Source: Chitinophagaceae bacterium (GTDB lineage: Bacteria > Bacteroidota > Bacteroidia > Chitinophagales > Chitinophagaceae). From it: a stretch of DNA of 64,000 bases. The stretch covers positions 1 through 64,000 of the forward strand of contig CANCSS010000002.1 of the NCBI GenBank assembly GCA_947380905.1, in the 5' to 3' direction. Positions 29,477-40,500 of the stretch are shown here, piece by piece. The notes below the pieces were generated by a model. The model saw nothing but the letters and a program-made list of their open reading frames with translations, did not search any database and was not told the origin of the DNA. Position 1 is the stretch's first letter, and the number at the start of each line of letters is the position of its first letter. Position numbers and translations under genes: made by a program.

Positions 29477-31046
29477 AGGGAAGCATTTGCTTGAAATTAG
29501 GATCCAATGCATTTTGCACTTCAATAAAGCCTTGTTTGTACCAATGCGTTCTTGCAACCAAGGCACGTATTTGATTTTCAACAAAGCCTTTATTTTTTTC
29601 GAGGGCTTTTAACTTATTTTTCTGCACTGGACTTGCATAGTTGTACAATGCACCCCAATAATTGTAGGACGCTGTCTGCTTCAAAAAAGCAATAGGATTT
29701 TTTTGCGCCTCCATCATTTTGTTATTTTGTACATACCAATGCAATACAAAATCATTCAACAGGCCATCTTCCCACAATACCTTATAATTGGTATCCATTT
29801 GAATGGATACACCATTGACCCATTTATCGGGATAAATGCCCCCTCCTCCATAAACCAAATGTCCTTTAGGAGTTTTAAAAGAAGGGCCTTTAAAACTGGA
29901 GTCCTGCTTCCCCAATGCATCTTCATGCAATCTTGTAATAAAATCATTTTCATATTCCTGCTTGCCTTGCGCGTAAGGCCTTTGTATATTTCTACCTAGA
30001 GGTGTGTAATATTTTGCTGTGGTCAATCGCAAAGCACCTCCATTGGACAATTTAAATTGTTGTTGCACCAATCCTTTTCCAAAAGAACGCCTCCCAACAA
30101 TGGTTGCCCGGTCCCAATCTTGTAATGCACCAGCCAACACCTCACTTGCAGAAGCAGCGGTTTCATCCATTAAAATAGTTAACCCCCCTTGCTCAAACAG
30201 GCCTTCTCTTTTACTAAAATAATCTACGCGTGGTGAATGCACCCCTTGTGTATACACGATTAATTTATTTCCACTTAATAATTCGTCGGCAATACCTACT
30301 GCTTCCGATAACAATCCACCCCCATTGCCTCTTAAATCGATTACTAAAGATTTCATGCCCTTTTTCAACAAAGGCTCCAATGCTTGCATGAATGCCTCAT
30401 ACGTTCGGTCTGCAAATTTATTGATACGGATGTAACCAAGAATACTGTCTATCATATAACTCGCATCTACCGAAGAAACGGAAACATGGTCCCTGGTAAT
30501 GACAAAAGATTTTTTCTCTCCCAAACGATTGACCAACAATTTAACTTTGCTATTGGCTGGCCCTTTTATTTTTTTTCGAATGTCATCGGCATCCCATTTT
30601 TTCCCAGACAATTGTATGCTATCATCTGCATTTAAAAGAATGTCTCCGATTTTTAAACCGGCTTTATCTGCTGGGCCTTCTTTCATTACATACGCTACAA
30701 AAACACTGTCTCTGAATTGTTGAAATTCAATACCGATACCTTTAAAATTAGGTTGCAATTGCTCATTTACCTCATTTAAATCGGCAGGTGGGATGTATAC
30801 AGAATGAGGATCTAGCTGGGCCAAATAATAATTCGCCACTCTTATGCCTGCGCTATCATTGGAAACTGAATCTACATATTTCGAATTAACCAAATCAATC
30901 ATTTCCTGAATGGGTTGTTGGCCATTGTTTGTAAAAGACCCTACATTAAAATTTCCTTTAAAAAAGACGCCAATCAAAATGCCAACAATGACCAAAAAGC
31001 CATAGAACAGAGGTTTGACCCAATTCAGATTATTATTTTCTTGCAT
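29475..31046 (-). CDS. S41 family C-terminal processing peptidase
   Basis: PDZ segment GIGIEFQQFRDSVFVAYVMKEGPADKAGLKIGD; SLVIDLRGNGGGLLSEA; DETAASASEVLAGALQDWDRATIVGRRSFGKG. Likely start is internal MQENNNLNW (ORF track starts at 31097). Confidence 0.92.
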   Translation of the reverse strand: MQENNNLNWVKPLFYGFLVIVGILIGVFFKGNFNVGSFTNNGQQPIQEMIDLVNSKYVDSVSNDSAGIRVANYYLAQLDPHSVYIPPADLNEVNEQLQPNFKGIGIEFQQFRDSVFVAYVMKEGPADKAGLKIGDILLNADDSIQLSGKKWDADDIRKKIKGPANSKVKLLVNRLGEKKSFVITRDHVSVSSVDASYMIDSILGYIRINKFADRTYEAFMQALEPLLKKGMKSLVIDLRGNGGGLLSEAVGIADELLSGNKLIVYTQGVHSPRVDYFSKREGLFEQGGLTILMDETAASASEVLAGALQDWDRATIVGRRSFGKGLVQQQFKLSNGGALRLTTAKYYTPLGRNIQRPYAQGKQEYENDFITRLHEDALGKQDSSFKGPSFKTPKGHLVYGGGGIYPDKWVNGVSIQMDTNYKVLWEDGLLNDFVLHWYVQNNKMMEAQKNPIAFLKQTASYNYWGALYNYASPVQKNKLKALEKNKGFVENQIRALVARTHWYKQGFIEVQNALDPNFKQMLP

Positions 31047-31111
31047 GCTATATTTTATTCGGGCTAAAATTACACTAAAATGGCTATTTTCACACACAAG
31101 AGTGACAAGCT

Positions 31112-31960
31112 ATGATAAAGAATTACCTCATTGCCGATAGTGGTGCTACCAAATGCCATTGGACCCTGATCCAAAACAACCAAAAAACCACGGTGAATAC
31201 CATTGGTATCAGCCCTTATTTTTTATCTACTGCTGAGATGATTGCGTTACTTGAGAAAGCCTTTACAAAAAAGACGAGTCTAACAAAAATAGAAGCGGTT
31301 TACTTTTATGGTACTGGGTTAAGCAATCCCGACAATGTCTTATCCTTAAAAAAAGCTTTAAAAGCAGTATTTAAAAACGCAAAACTTTCTATCGAGACCG
31401 ACTTAGTGGCCGCGGCTCGTGCCAGTTGTCAAAATGAAAAAGGGGTCGTTTGTATTTTAGGTACGGGTTCTAATACCGGTTTTTACAACGGAAAAAAAAT
31501 TGCAAAAAATAGCCCTGGCTTAGGTTATGTTTTAGGTGACGAAGGCAGTGGCGCTTATTTAGGAAAAAAAGTAATTCAATATTTTTTATACCAAACCTTT
31601 GATGAAGAATTGATGGCAGCCTTTGAAAAAAAATTCCACCTTACCAAAGATGCAATTTTAAATAGTATTTACAAAAGCCCTTTCCCCAATAGAACACTTG
31701 CCTCATTTGCTCCTTTCTTAACAGAGCATCGAGGTCATTATATGATTGAAAATATTATTGAAGATGGATTGAATGATTTCTTTTTTACCCACATCAATAA
31801 AATGAATGAATCCTGGATTCACCCCATCCATTTTGTGGGTGGTGTTGCATTTGCTTTTAAAGACATTATAAAGCAATTGGCCTTAAGCTATGAAATCGAA
31901 TTGGGCAATATTATTAAATCGCCCATGGAAGGGTTGATTGCCTTTCACAAAAAACAATAA
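31112..31960 (+). CDS. BadF/BadG/BcrA/BcrD-type ATPase, N-acetylglucosamine kinase-like
   Basis: YLIADSGATKCHWTLI; CILGTGSNTGFYNG; LGDEGSGAYLGKK. Confidence 0.85.
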   Translation: MIKNYLIADSGATKCHWTLIQNNQKTTVNTIGISPYFLSTAEMIALLEKAFTKKTSLTKIEAVYFYGTGLSNPDNVLSLKKALKAVFKNAKLSIETDLVAAARASCQNEKGVVCILGTGSNTGFYNGKKIAKNSPGLGYVLGDEGSGAYLGKKVIQYFLYQTFDEELMAAFEKKFHLTKDAILNSIYKSPFPNRTLASFAPFLTEHRGHYMIENIIEDGLNDFFFTHINKMNESWIHPIHFVGGVAFAFKDIIKQLALSYEIELGNIIKSPMEGLIAFHKKQ

Positions 31961-31982
31961 AAACACTATTCGTTGATTGTGT

Positions 31983-32546
31983 ATGCATGAAATTGAACCT
32001 CATTATCATTGGCGCCATTTGTACATGGCAGAAGAAGATCCAAAATCTATTTTTTTTGGTCGCACTTACAGCGAATTTGAATTTTCTCAAACGGTTTACA
32101 ATTATTACATTCATCCACAATGGGATGAATTTGGAAGCAAGACCCTGTATTTAAAAATTTTATTCGTTGATTATGATTTAAAATTTGCCATCATTGAAAT
32201 GATTGGAGAATGGAACGACGCCATTGAAAATGATATCATGGAATTCAAAAGAGAAGTGCTGGACAAATTGATGGAAGAAGGAATTTATAAATTTATTTTA
32301 ATCGCCGAAAGCGTTTTTAATTTTCACAGTGGCGACAAAGATTATTATGAGGAATTGTATGAACAAACTTCCGAAGAAGAAGGATGGGCGGTTTTAGTTA
32401 ATTTTCACAACGCTGCACAACACGATTTTTTATTACGCAAATTAAATAGGTACATTGAACTCATGGAGATTAGTGCCTGGCGAACCTACAAACCGGAGGA
32501 TTTTTTTCAATTGATTGATACCAAAATCAATCAGCGGCTTACTTAA
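31983..32546 (+). CDS. Conserved hypothetical acidic protein
   Basis: Well-formed ORF between annotated genes; MHEIEPHYHWRHLYMAEEDPKSIFFGR start preferred over 31977. Confidence 0.6.
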   Translation: MHEIEPHYHWRHLYMAEEDPKSIFFGRTYSEFEFSQTVYNYYIHPQWDEFGSKTLYLKILFVDYDLKFAIIEMIGEWNDAIENDIMEFKREVLDKLMEEGIYKFILIAESVFNFHSGDKDYYEELYEQTSEEEGWAVLVNFHNAAQHDFLLRKLNRYIELMEISAWRTYKPEDFFQLIDTKINQRLT

Positions 32547-32559
32547 TTTTTTGGAGATT

Positions 32560-32871
32560 TTAATAGACCAATTCTTCATAAGCTGCTTGCAACTCACTAT
32601 AAGCATGATTGTCCTTGGCCGCTTTGGCTGCTGCCATCCCTTTTTCATACCAAACAATCGCTGCCTCTTTATCATTTTTTCGCTCTAAACATTTTGCCAA
32701 ATGATAATAAGACCCAATATAATCTGGAGCGTCGGTAAGTAATGCTACAAATAGATCCAGCGCTTTTTGCTCCTCTCCTAACTTAATATATTCTAAGGCC
32801 AAAGCATGTCTTAAAAAGTTATCCTTAGGTTGTTGATTTAAAAATTCAATAATTCTTTCAATTCGTGTCAT
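32560..32871 (-). CDS. Small tetratricopeptide-repeat protein
   Basis: FLRHALALEYIKLGEEQKALDLFVALLTDAPDYIGSYYHLAKCLERKNDKEAAIVWYEKGMAAA. Confidence 0.8.
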   Translation of the reverse strand: MTRIERIIEFLNQQPKDNFLRHALALEYIKLGEEQKALDLFVALLTDAPDYIGSYYHLAKCLERKNDKEAAIVWYEKGMAAAKAAKDNHAYSELQAAYEELVY

Positions 32872-32878
32872 CTTGGCT

Positions 32879-32886
32879 TATATTTG
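32879..32886 (+). promoter_or_regulatory. Bacteroidota -7 element TATATTTG (etfBA promoter candidate)
   Basis: Exact match to TAnnTTTG, about 48 bp upstream of etfB. Confidence 0.5.
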
Positions 32887-32933
32887 CATTAGTTGCATAA
32901 ACAACTAACTATTACAAAACAAAATTAGCTATC

Positions 32934-33677
32934 ATGAAGATCTTAGTTTGTATCAGTAAAACCCCCGATACCACTGCTAAAATTGCCTTTATCGAAGGTA
33001 ATACAAAGTTGGATGAAAGCGGCATACAATGGATTATTAACCCTTACGACGAGTGGTATGCACTAGTTCGTGCCATTGAATTAAAAGAAAAAGACCCTGC
33101 TACATTAATACATTTAGTGACCGTTGGCGGCGTGGATACCGAACCCATTATTAGAAAAGCTTTGGCATTGGGCGGAGACGAAGCCATAAGAATTGATAGT
33201 ACCAGCCATGATTCTTTTACCATTGCAAATCAAATTGCAGCCGTTGCCAAAGAAGGCGCTTATGATTTAATATTAACAGGAAAAGAGACGATTGATTACA
33301 ATAGTGCATGCATCGGTTCCATGTTGTCTGCCCTACTAGATCTTCCCTTTATATCATTGGCGGATCATCTTGAGCTAAACGAAAAAGTAGCCACCGTTAA
33401 AAGAGAAATAGAAAGTGGTGAAGAAACCTGCGAGGCCAATCTTCCTCTGATTGTGAGTTGCCAAAAAGGAATGGCCGAACAAAGAATCCCGAATATGCGT
33501 GGTATCATGGCTGCGCGTACCAAACCTTTAAAAGTAGTTGCTCCTGTTGCATCAGCTGCAACTACCAGCATCAGTGCATTCGACTTACCTCCTGCTAAAT
33601 CTGGTGTAAAGCTTATTGATCCAGAGCAGATGGACGAGTTGGTTAAATTATTAAAAGAAGAAGCAAAAGTTATTTAA
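32934..33677 (+). CDS. etfB: Electron transfer flavoprotein subunit beta
   Basis: MKILVCISKTPDTTAKIAF; IQWIINPYDEWYALVRAIELKE; LTGKETIDYNSACIGSMLSALLDLPFIS. Confidence 0.93.
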   Translation: MKILVCISKTPDTTAKIAFIEGNTKLDESGIQWIINPYDEWYALVRAIELKEKDPATLIHLVTVGGVDTEPIIRKALALGGDEAIRIDSTSHDSFTIANQIAAVAKEGAYDLILTGKETIDYNSACIGSMLSALLDLPFISLADHLELNEKVATVKREIESGEETCEANLPLIVSCQKGMAEQRIPNMRGIMAARTKPLKVVAPVASAATTSISAFDLPPAKSGVKLIDPEQMDELVKLLKEEAKVI

Positions 33678-33697
33678 ACCTCTACAATTTTATTATT

Positions 33698-34660
33698 ATG
33701 GTACTTGTATATATAGATCAAGCCGATCAACAAATTAAAAAAGCATCTTTAGAAGCTTTGTCTTATGGCGCCGCCATTGCAAAACAATTGGGTTGTGCAA
33801 CAGAAGCATTGGTTTTTGGAACGGTCAAAGACAACCTTGCAGATTTAGGAAAAAATGGCGCTCAAAAAGTACATCAATTAAAAAATGAAACTTTAAATTC
33901 CATGGATGTCAAAGTGCATTCCAATTTAGTAGCTGCTGCTGCAAAGCAACTCAACGCGAACATAGTGGTATTTGCACACAACTTAAATGGACGAGCCATC
34001 GCTCCTGCTGTTGCTGTTAAATTAGATGCGGGCATTGTCACTGGTGCTTGTAGTTTACCCAACATGCAAAATGGATTTGAAGTAACTAAGACCGTTTTTT
34101 CTGGGAAAGCTTTTGCCAATATTAAAATTGAAACAGCTATAAAAGTAATTGCCATCAATCAAAATAGTTTTGGCCTAGTAGCATACGATAACGCGGCAAG
34201 CATTGAAGCAATTAATTTGGTCATCCCTCCCGCTTCAATTAAAATTACTAAAGTAGAAAAAATAGAAGGCGATATTCCATTAACAGAAGCCAATTTAGTG
34301 GTAAGTGGGGGCCGTGGTTTAAAAGGACCTGAAAACTGGGGCATACTATTAGATCTGGCCAAAGCTTTGGGTGCAGCTACTGCTTGCAGTAGACCTGTTT
34401 CAGATGCCGATTGGCGCCCACATCACGAACACGTTGGACAAACAGGAATTCAAATTGCACCCAATTTATACATTGCCATTGGTATTTCAGGAGCCATCCA
34501 ACATTTAGCAGGTGTCAATAGAAGCAAAACCATTGTGGTTATTAATAAAGACCCCGAAGCTCCATTTTTTAAAGCAGCCGACTACGGTGTGGTAGGGGAT
34601 GCTTTTGATGTAGTGCCAAGATTAACTGCAGCAATAGAAAAAGCAAAAGCTGCTAATTAA
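33698..34660 (+). CDS. etfA: Electron transfer flavoprotein subunit alpha
   Basis: [73 protein letters not shown]. Confidence 0.94.
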   Translation: MVLVYIDQADQQIKKASLEALSYGAAIAKQLGCATEALVFGTVKDNLADLGKNGAQKVHQLKNETLNSMDVKVHSNLVAAAAKQLNANIVVFAHNLNGRAIAPAVAVKLDAGIVTGACSLPNMQNGFEVTKTVFSGKAFANIKIETAIKVIAINQNSFGLVAYDNAASIEAINLVIPPASIKITKVEKIEGDIPLTEANLVVSGGRGLKGPENWGILLDLAKALGAATACSRPVSDADWRPHHEHVGQTGIQIAPNLYIAIGISGAIQHLAGVNRSKTIVVINKDPEAPFFKAADYGVVGDAFDVVPRLTAAIEKAKAAN

Positions 34661-34687
34661 ATATTAGTACTAATAATATTTTAATTA

Positions 34688-35500
34688 TTAAAGCGATCTA
34701 ATTTGTCCGCCATCTACTGGCAAGTTAATTCCATTGATAAAATTGGCTTCTACGCTACATAAAAAACAAACTGCTGCTGCCAATTCTTTAGGCTCCCCTA
34801 ATCTTTTGACAGGAATGCTATTTTCAACTCCTTTGGTGATTTCTTCTTTTGATACACCCAATTTTGAAGCTCTATTAGAAAATAAATAGTCTAATCTTTC
34901 TGTATTGGTAAAGCCCGGCAATACATTGTTCACCGTGATTCCCCAAGGCCCTAATTCTCTGGATAAGGTTTTTGCCCAATTGGCCATTGCTGCACGTATG
35001 GTATTAGAAATGCCTAAATCATCAATTGGTTCTTTAATGGATACCGATAGCAGATTGATAATTCTACCAAACTTGGCTTCACGCATGCCAGGCAATAAAA
35101 GCTGAACCAATTGATGCGCATGCAATAAATGTGATTCAAAAGAGGCTTTTAAATCCTCTATACTAGTTTCATGCAATAAACCAGCAGCTGGACCTCCTGT
35201 ATTATTGACCAAAATATGAACCGTTTTTATTTTTTCTACCCATTGAGTGAAGGTCTTTTTCGATGCCGATAAATTGGTTGTATCAATCAACAAATATTGA
35301 TGTGTTTGCGCTAAGGGTGTGGGCAAAGATTTTACCACTGCTTTTAATTTTTCTTCGGTTCTTGCAAACACAATTACGGTAGCACCTGCTGCTGCCAATG
35401 CATGTGCCGAGGCCGCCCCAAGTCCTTGCGAAGCTCCCCCTACCAATGCAACTTTATTTTGTAAACTATACATGTTCAATTTTTTATTTTTATTGGGCAC
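34688..35500 (-). CDS. SDR family NAD(P)-dependent oxidoreductase
   Basis: VALVGGASQGLGAASAHALAAAGATV; NNTGGPAAG; C-terminal NGINLPVDGGQIRSL. Start likely at MYSLQNKVALV. Confidence 0.9.
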   Translation of the reverse strand: MPNKNKKLNMYSLQNKVALVGGASQGLGAASAHALAAAGATVIVFARTEEKLKAVVKSLPTPLAQTHQYLLIDTTNLSASKKTFTQWVEKIKTVHILVNNTGGPAAGLLHETSIEDLKASFESHLLHAHQLVQLLLPGMREAKFGRIINLLSVSIKEPIDDLGISNTIRAAMANWAKTLSRELGPWGITVNNVLPGFTNTERLDYLFSNRASKLGVSKEEITKGVENSIPVKRLGEPKELAAAVCFLCSVEANFINGINLPVDGGQIRSL

Positions 35501-35831
35501 TCAGTTTTGCATAATCTTCTCTAACAGGATTAAACACATCTATGATGTCACAATCGGTGATACTTTTTCCAGAATGAACTGTATTAGACGGAATAATAAA
35601 TACAGCGCCTGCTGATAACAGATGCGGCGTGCCATTCACCGTTAATTCAAAATCTCCCTGAACTATATGGGTGACTTGTTCATGAAGATGTTGATGCGCT
35701 GGTAAAGTATGTCCTGCTTTTGAATGTACAAAGGACCAAGTCATGGAATTACTATGTATTAATTTAGACTCAAAGCCAGCACATAAAGTAACCGGCTTAA
35801 TTTCAGACAATTGAATTGGTTTCATAGACAT
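35490..35831 (-). CDS. Cupin-domain protein
   Basis: HTLPAHQHLHEQVTHIVQGDFELTVNGTPHLLSAGAVFIIPSNTVHSGKS. Confidence 0.9.
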   Translation of the reverse strand: MSMKPIQLSEIKPVTLCAGFESKLIHSNSMTWSFVHSKAGHTLPAHQHLHEQVTHIVQGDFELTVNGTPHLLSAGAVFIIPSNTVHSGKSITDCDIIDVFNPVREDYAKLSAQ

Positions 35832-35895
35832 TATTTAATATGCACAATTTACTGCTTCTATTAAAAATAGGCCTTAAAAGATTTGTTTTTTTAAT

Positions 35896-35903
35896 TAACT
35901 TTG
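35896..35903 (+). promoter_or_regulatory. Bacteroidota -7 element TAACTTTG
   Basis: Exact TAnnTTTG match 17 bp upstream of the DUF151 ORF. Confidence 0.45.
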
Positions 35904-35919
35904 AAACACCAATTAGTAT

Positions 35920-36510
35920 ATGCAAAAAATTGAATTAGAAATAGTAGCCTTATCACATAGTATTACCCAATCTAACTCTTATGCAGTTATATTAGGGGAG
36001 GTGAATGGTTTACGTCGACTACCCATTGTCATTGGCGGATTTGAGGCGCAAGCCATTGCAGTTGCTTTAGAAAATATGCATCCTTCAAGACCTTTGACAC
36101 ACGATTTGATGAAAAATTTTATGACCGCTTTTGATATCAAATTACAAGAAGTATATATATGCGATTTGCAGGAAGGTATTTTTTATTCAAAATTAGTTTG
36201 CTTTACCTCCAATGACACCATAGAAATTGATAGTAGAACAAGCGATGCCCTTGCCTTAGCCGTTCGTTTTGGTTGTCCCATTTATGTGTACGATAACATT
36301 TTAGAACAAGCAGGATTGGCCAATGAAAATGCCGAAAAAGTGGTTCCCCCAACGAACATCGTCACCGCGCCTACCAACAATGATTTATCAAGCTTGTCCT
36401 TGGTTGAATTAAATAAATTATTACAAGAAGTTTTAGAACAAGAAGATTATATACGCGCTATTGATATTAGAGATGAAATCAATAAAAAAAATGCGCAAAA
36501 GAAATCCTAA
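35920..36510 (+). CDS. Bifunctional nuclease (BFN/DUF151) family protein
   Basis: YAVILGEVNGLRRLPIVIGGFEAQAIAVALENMHPSRPLTHDLMKNF; C-terminal UVR-like EQEDYIRAIDIRDEINK. Confidence 0.9.
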   Translation: MQKIELEIVALSHSITQSNSYAVILGEVNGLRRLPIVIGGFEAQAIAVALENMHPSRPLTHDLMKNFMTAFDIKLQEVYICDLQEGIFYSKLVCFTSNDTIEIDSRTSDALALAVRFGCPIYVYDNILEQAGLANENAEKVVPPTNIVTAPTNNDLSSLSLVELNKLLQEVLEQEDYIRAIDIRDEINKKNAQKKS

Positions 36511-36513
36511 AGA

Positions 36514-37338
36514 ATGATTCAATTTCCCAATTGTAAAATTAATTTAGGTTTATCTATCTTAGAAAAAAGAACAGATGGATTTCATGCATTAGAAACTATT
36601 TTTTACCCCGTTGCTTTAAATGATCTCCTTGAAATTACAGCTACCAGCGGCCATCAAAATGAAATGGTTCAATTTACCAGTTCTGGAAATCCAATACCAG
36701 GTGATGTTTCAGGCAATTTATGTGTCAAAGCCTATCAAGTTCTAAAAGCAGATTTTCCACAACTATCTCCCGTAAAAATTCACTTACACAAAAAAATACC
36801 CATAGGTGCTGGTTTAGGAGGCGGCTCCAGTGATGGCGCAAATGCACTTATCATGCTAAACGATTTGTTTAAATTATCCTTATCAAAAAATCAATTGCTG
36901 GATTATGCTGCCATGCTGGGCAGCGATTGTCCATTTTTCATTTTAAACGAAGCTTGTCATGCAACTGGAAGAGGCGAAATCATGCAAACCATTCCTATTC
37001 ATTTAGAACACTATACCATTGCGTTGATTCATCCAAACATTTCTATTTCAACTGGCTGGGCTTTCCAACAAATTAAACCTTGTAAAAAAGAAAAAACCAT
37101 CGCCGAAATCATCCAACAACCTATTACTACTTGGAAAAATGAATTGATCAATGATTTTGAAAAACCAGTGTTTGATGCCCATCCTACTTTATTGCAGATA
37201 AAAAATGATTTATACCATCAAGGAGCCCTCTATGCCAGCCTCAGTGGTTCGGGCAGCTCTCTATTTGGTCTATTTCCAAAAGGGATCACATGGAATGCTA
37301 CGCCCTCCATTGACAAATTACAAATGGATCTCATTTGA
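36514..37338 (+). CDS. ispE: 4-diphosphocytidyl-2-C-methyl-D-erythritol kinase
   Basis: NCKINLGLSILEKRTDGFHALETIFYPV; KKIPIGAGLGGGSSDGANAL; SLSGSGSSLFGLF. Confidence 0.93.
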   Translation: MIQFPNCKINLGLSILEKRTDGFHALETIFYPVALNDLLEITATSGHQNEMVQFTSSGNPIPGDVSGNLCVKAYQVLKADFPQLSPVKIHLHKKIPIGAGLGGGSSDGANALIMLNDLFKLSLSKNQLLDYAAMLGSDCPFFILNEACHATGRGEIMQTIPIHLEHYTIALIHPNISISTGWAFQQIKPCKKEKTIAEIIQQPITTWKNELINDFEKPVFDAHPTLLQIKNDLYHQGALYASLSGSGSSLFGLFPKGITWNATPSIDKLQMDLI

Positions 37339-37525
37339 TTTATTTCAAAATTTATAAAGGCTAACGTTCGTTATTTGATATTATTCAATTAATTATTAAG
37401 TTTATTATTAATTATCAAATGGTTGGTAAATTTCTTGCAATTCTGCTATTAAAAACCCTACTTTTTTCGTAATTTTCCACGAATCGTTACCCGATTAGAA
37501 GTACCCAATATTCAACTGGTTATAC

Positions 37526-40500
37526 ATGACGAAAAATGAAAACTTAGGATTGTACAATCCTGCTTATGAACACGACGCTTGTGGCATTGGATTTGTTGCC
37601 AATATCAAAGGAGTAAAATCGCATCAGAACGTCATCGATGGGTTAACTATTTTAGAAAACATGGAGCACCGCGGTGCTTGTGGTTGTGAAATCAATACGG
37701 GAGATGGCGCGGGTATTATGATTCAAATTCCACATGAATTTTTTTTCGACGAATTATTACAACAAGGCATTCACTTACCCGACTCAAATGAATATGGTGT
37801 TGGATTTATTTTCTTCCCTACAGACAAATCTATATTAGCAGAATGCAAAGCCATCTTTGCACGTGCCGCAGAAAAATTAGGCATAGAAATTATAGGCTAT
37901 CGAAAAGTACCTGTAGTCAAAGATTCTATTGGTCCTTCTGCTTTATCGGTAGAGCCCATCATGGAGCAGGTTTTTGTTAGAAAGCCTGATTACCTTACCC
38001 ATCCGGAGGATTTTGAAAGAAAACTTTTTGTATTAAAAAATTACGCTTCACATACCATCAACAACGCTATCAAAAAAGAAGCCATTGGTTTTTACATGTC
38101 TTCTTTATCACAAAGCGTCATTGTTTACAAAGGCCAATTAACCAGTCGTCAAGTTCGAGCATACTTCCCAGACCTAAGCGAGAAAAGAGTGGTGTCTGCT
38201 TTTGGATTGATACACTCTCGCTTTGCCACCAATACTTTTCCTTCTTGGAAACTAGCACAGCCATTTCGTTACATCGCACACAATGGCGAAATAAATACCC
38301 TACAAGGAAATTTAAATTGGCTTAGATCCAACGAGTCAAGTTTTTTCTCTCCTTATTTTTCAAAGGAAGAAATTGAAATGATATTACCGGTGGTTACCTC
38401 AGGACAATCTGATTCAGCTTGCTTGGACAACCTCATTGAATTGCTTACTTTATCTGGTCGATCCTTGCCTCATGTAATGATGATGCTGATTCCGGAAGCT
38501 TGGGATGGCAATGATTTAATGGACCCGGTTAAAAAAGCTTTCTATGAATTTCATGCAGCGTTTATGGAACCCTGGGATGGACCAGCTTCGATTTCATTTA
38601 CAGATGGAAAAATAATTGGCGCTACGCTAGATAGAAATGGGTTAAGACCTTCTCGTTATTGCGTCACCAATGACGACAGAGTTATCATGGCTTCTGAAAC
38701 GGGTGTTTTACCAGTAGATCCATCCACCATTGTTGAAAAAGGTCGTTTGCAACCTGGAAAAATGTTTGTGGTAGATATGGAAGCGGGTAAAATTATTAGC
38801 GATACCGATTTAAAACAAAAAATTTGCGCGCAACAACCTTATGGTGATTGGTTAAATAAATATAAGATTCGTTTAGAAGAATTACCAGAACCAAGAATTC
38901 AATTTACACATTTAGAACACGACCAAATTTTTAAATACCAAAAAGCATTTGGATACAGCAAAGAAGATTTAGAAAATATTATTGCCCCTATGGCCTTGGA
39001 TGGCAAGGAACCCATTGGTTCTATGGGCACCGATACTCCATTGGCAGTATTGAGTGATCAACCTCAACACATCACAAGCTATTTTAAGCAATTGTTTGCG
39101 CAAGTAACCAACCCACCTATTGATCCTATTAGAGAAAGAATGGTGATGTCATTAGCCACTTTTGTGGGCAGCCAAGGAAATTTATTGACCGAAGATCCTA
39201 TGGCAAGTCATTGTGTTGCTTTAAAACATCCTATTTTAAACAACCATGAATTAGAAAAAATAAGAAGTATTGATACGGGTGTATTTCAAGCCAAAACTTT
39301 ACAATGTTATTTTAGAGCCGATGGAAAAGAAGGTTCCTTAAAAAGAGGATTGGATCGCTTGTGTCGTTATGCTGTAGATGCAGTAGAAGATGGATTTGAA
39401 GTGATTGTATTAACGGACCGTTCTATAGATTCTGAACATGCAGCCATTCCTACCCTGCTTGCTTGCGCAAGTGTACATCATCACTTAATTAGAAAAGGAC
39501 TTAGAGGAAAAGTAGGCATTATTGTGGAAGCAGGAGATGTTTGGGAAGTACATCATTACGCTTGTTTAATAGGATTTGGCGCTACAGCCATTAATCCCTA
39601 TATGGCATTGTCTACCATTCGTGATATGAAATTGCAAGAAAAAATCAAATCCGATTATGACGCAGAAAAATTAAAGAAGAATTATATTAAAGCGGTGAAC
39701 GAAGGGTTGTACAAAGTATTCTCTAAAATGGGTATCTCTACTTTACAATCTTACCAAGGCGCACAAATATTTGAAATTATAGGCATTAATAAAGAAGTAG
39801 TCAACCGACATTTTACGGGTGCTATTTCTCGCATTGACGGAATGGGATTAGATGAAATTGCAAAAGAAATTTTAGCCAAACACGATTTGGCTTTCGCGAA
39901 AAAATCTTCTCCTGTAGATCGATTGACAGAAGGTGGCGTTTACCAATGGAAACGTCGTGGTGAATTTCATTTGTTCAATCCACAAACCATTCATCTGCTT
40001 CAACATTCCACCAAAGCAAATGATTATGCAAGTTTTAAAAAATATTCCAAGTTGGTAAACGATCAAACCGAAAAAGCTTGCACCTTAAGAAGCTTGTTTG
40101 ATTTTAAACCAACCCGTCCTTCTATAGCTATTGATGAAGTAGAACCAGCAAGTGCGATCTACCGAAGATTTGCCACAGGTGCTATGTCTTTTGGATCCAT
40201 TTCTTGGGAAGCACATACTACATTGGCTATTGCCATGAACCGCTTGGGTGGAAAAAGCAATACTGGAGAAGGCGGAGAAGATGAAATACGTTATACTAAA
40301 TTACCCAATGGTGATTCTATGCGCAGTGCTATTAAACAAGTGGCCAGTGCAAGATTTGGAGTTACCAGTTATTATTTATCTGAAGCAGATGAATTACAAA
40401 TTAAAATGGCACAGGGTGCTAAGCCAGGCGAAGGGGGTCAATTGCCAGGTGATAAAGTAGATGATTGGATTGGAAAAACAAGACACGCTACTCCAGGTGT

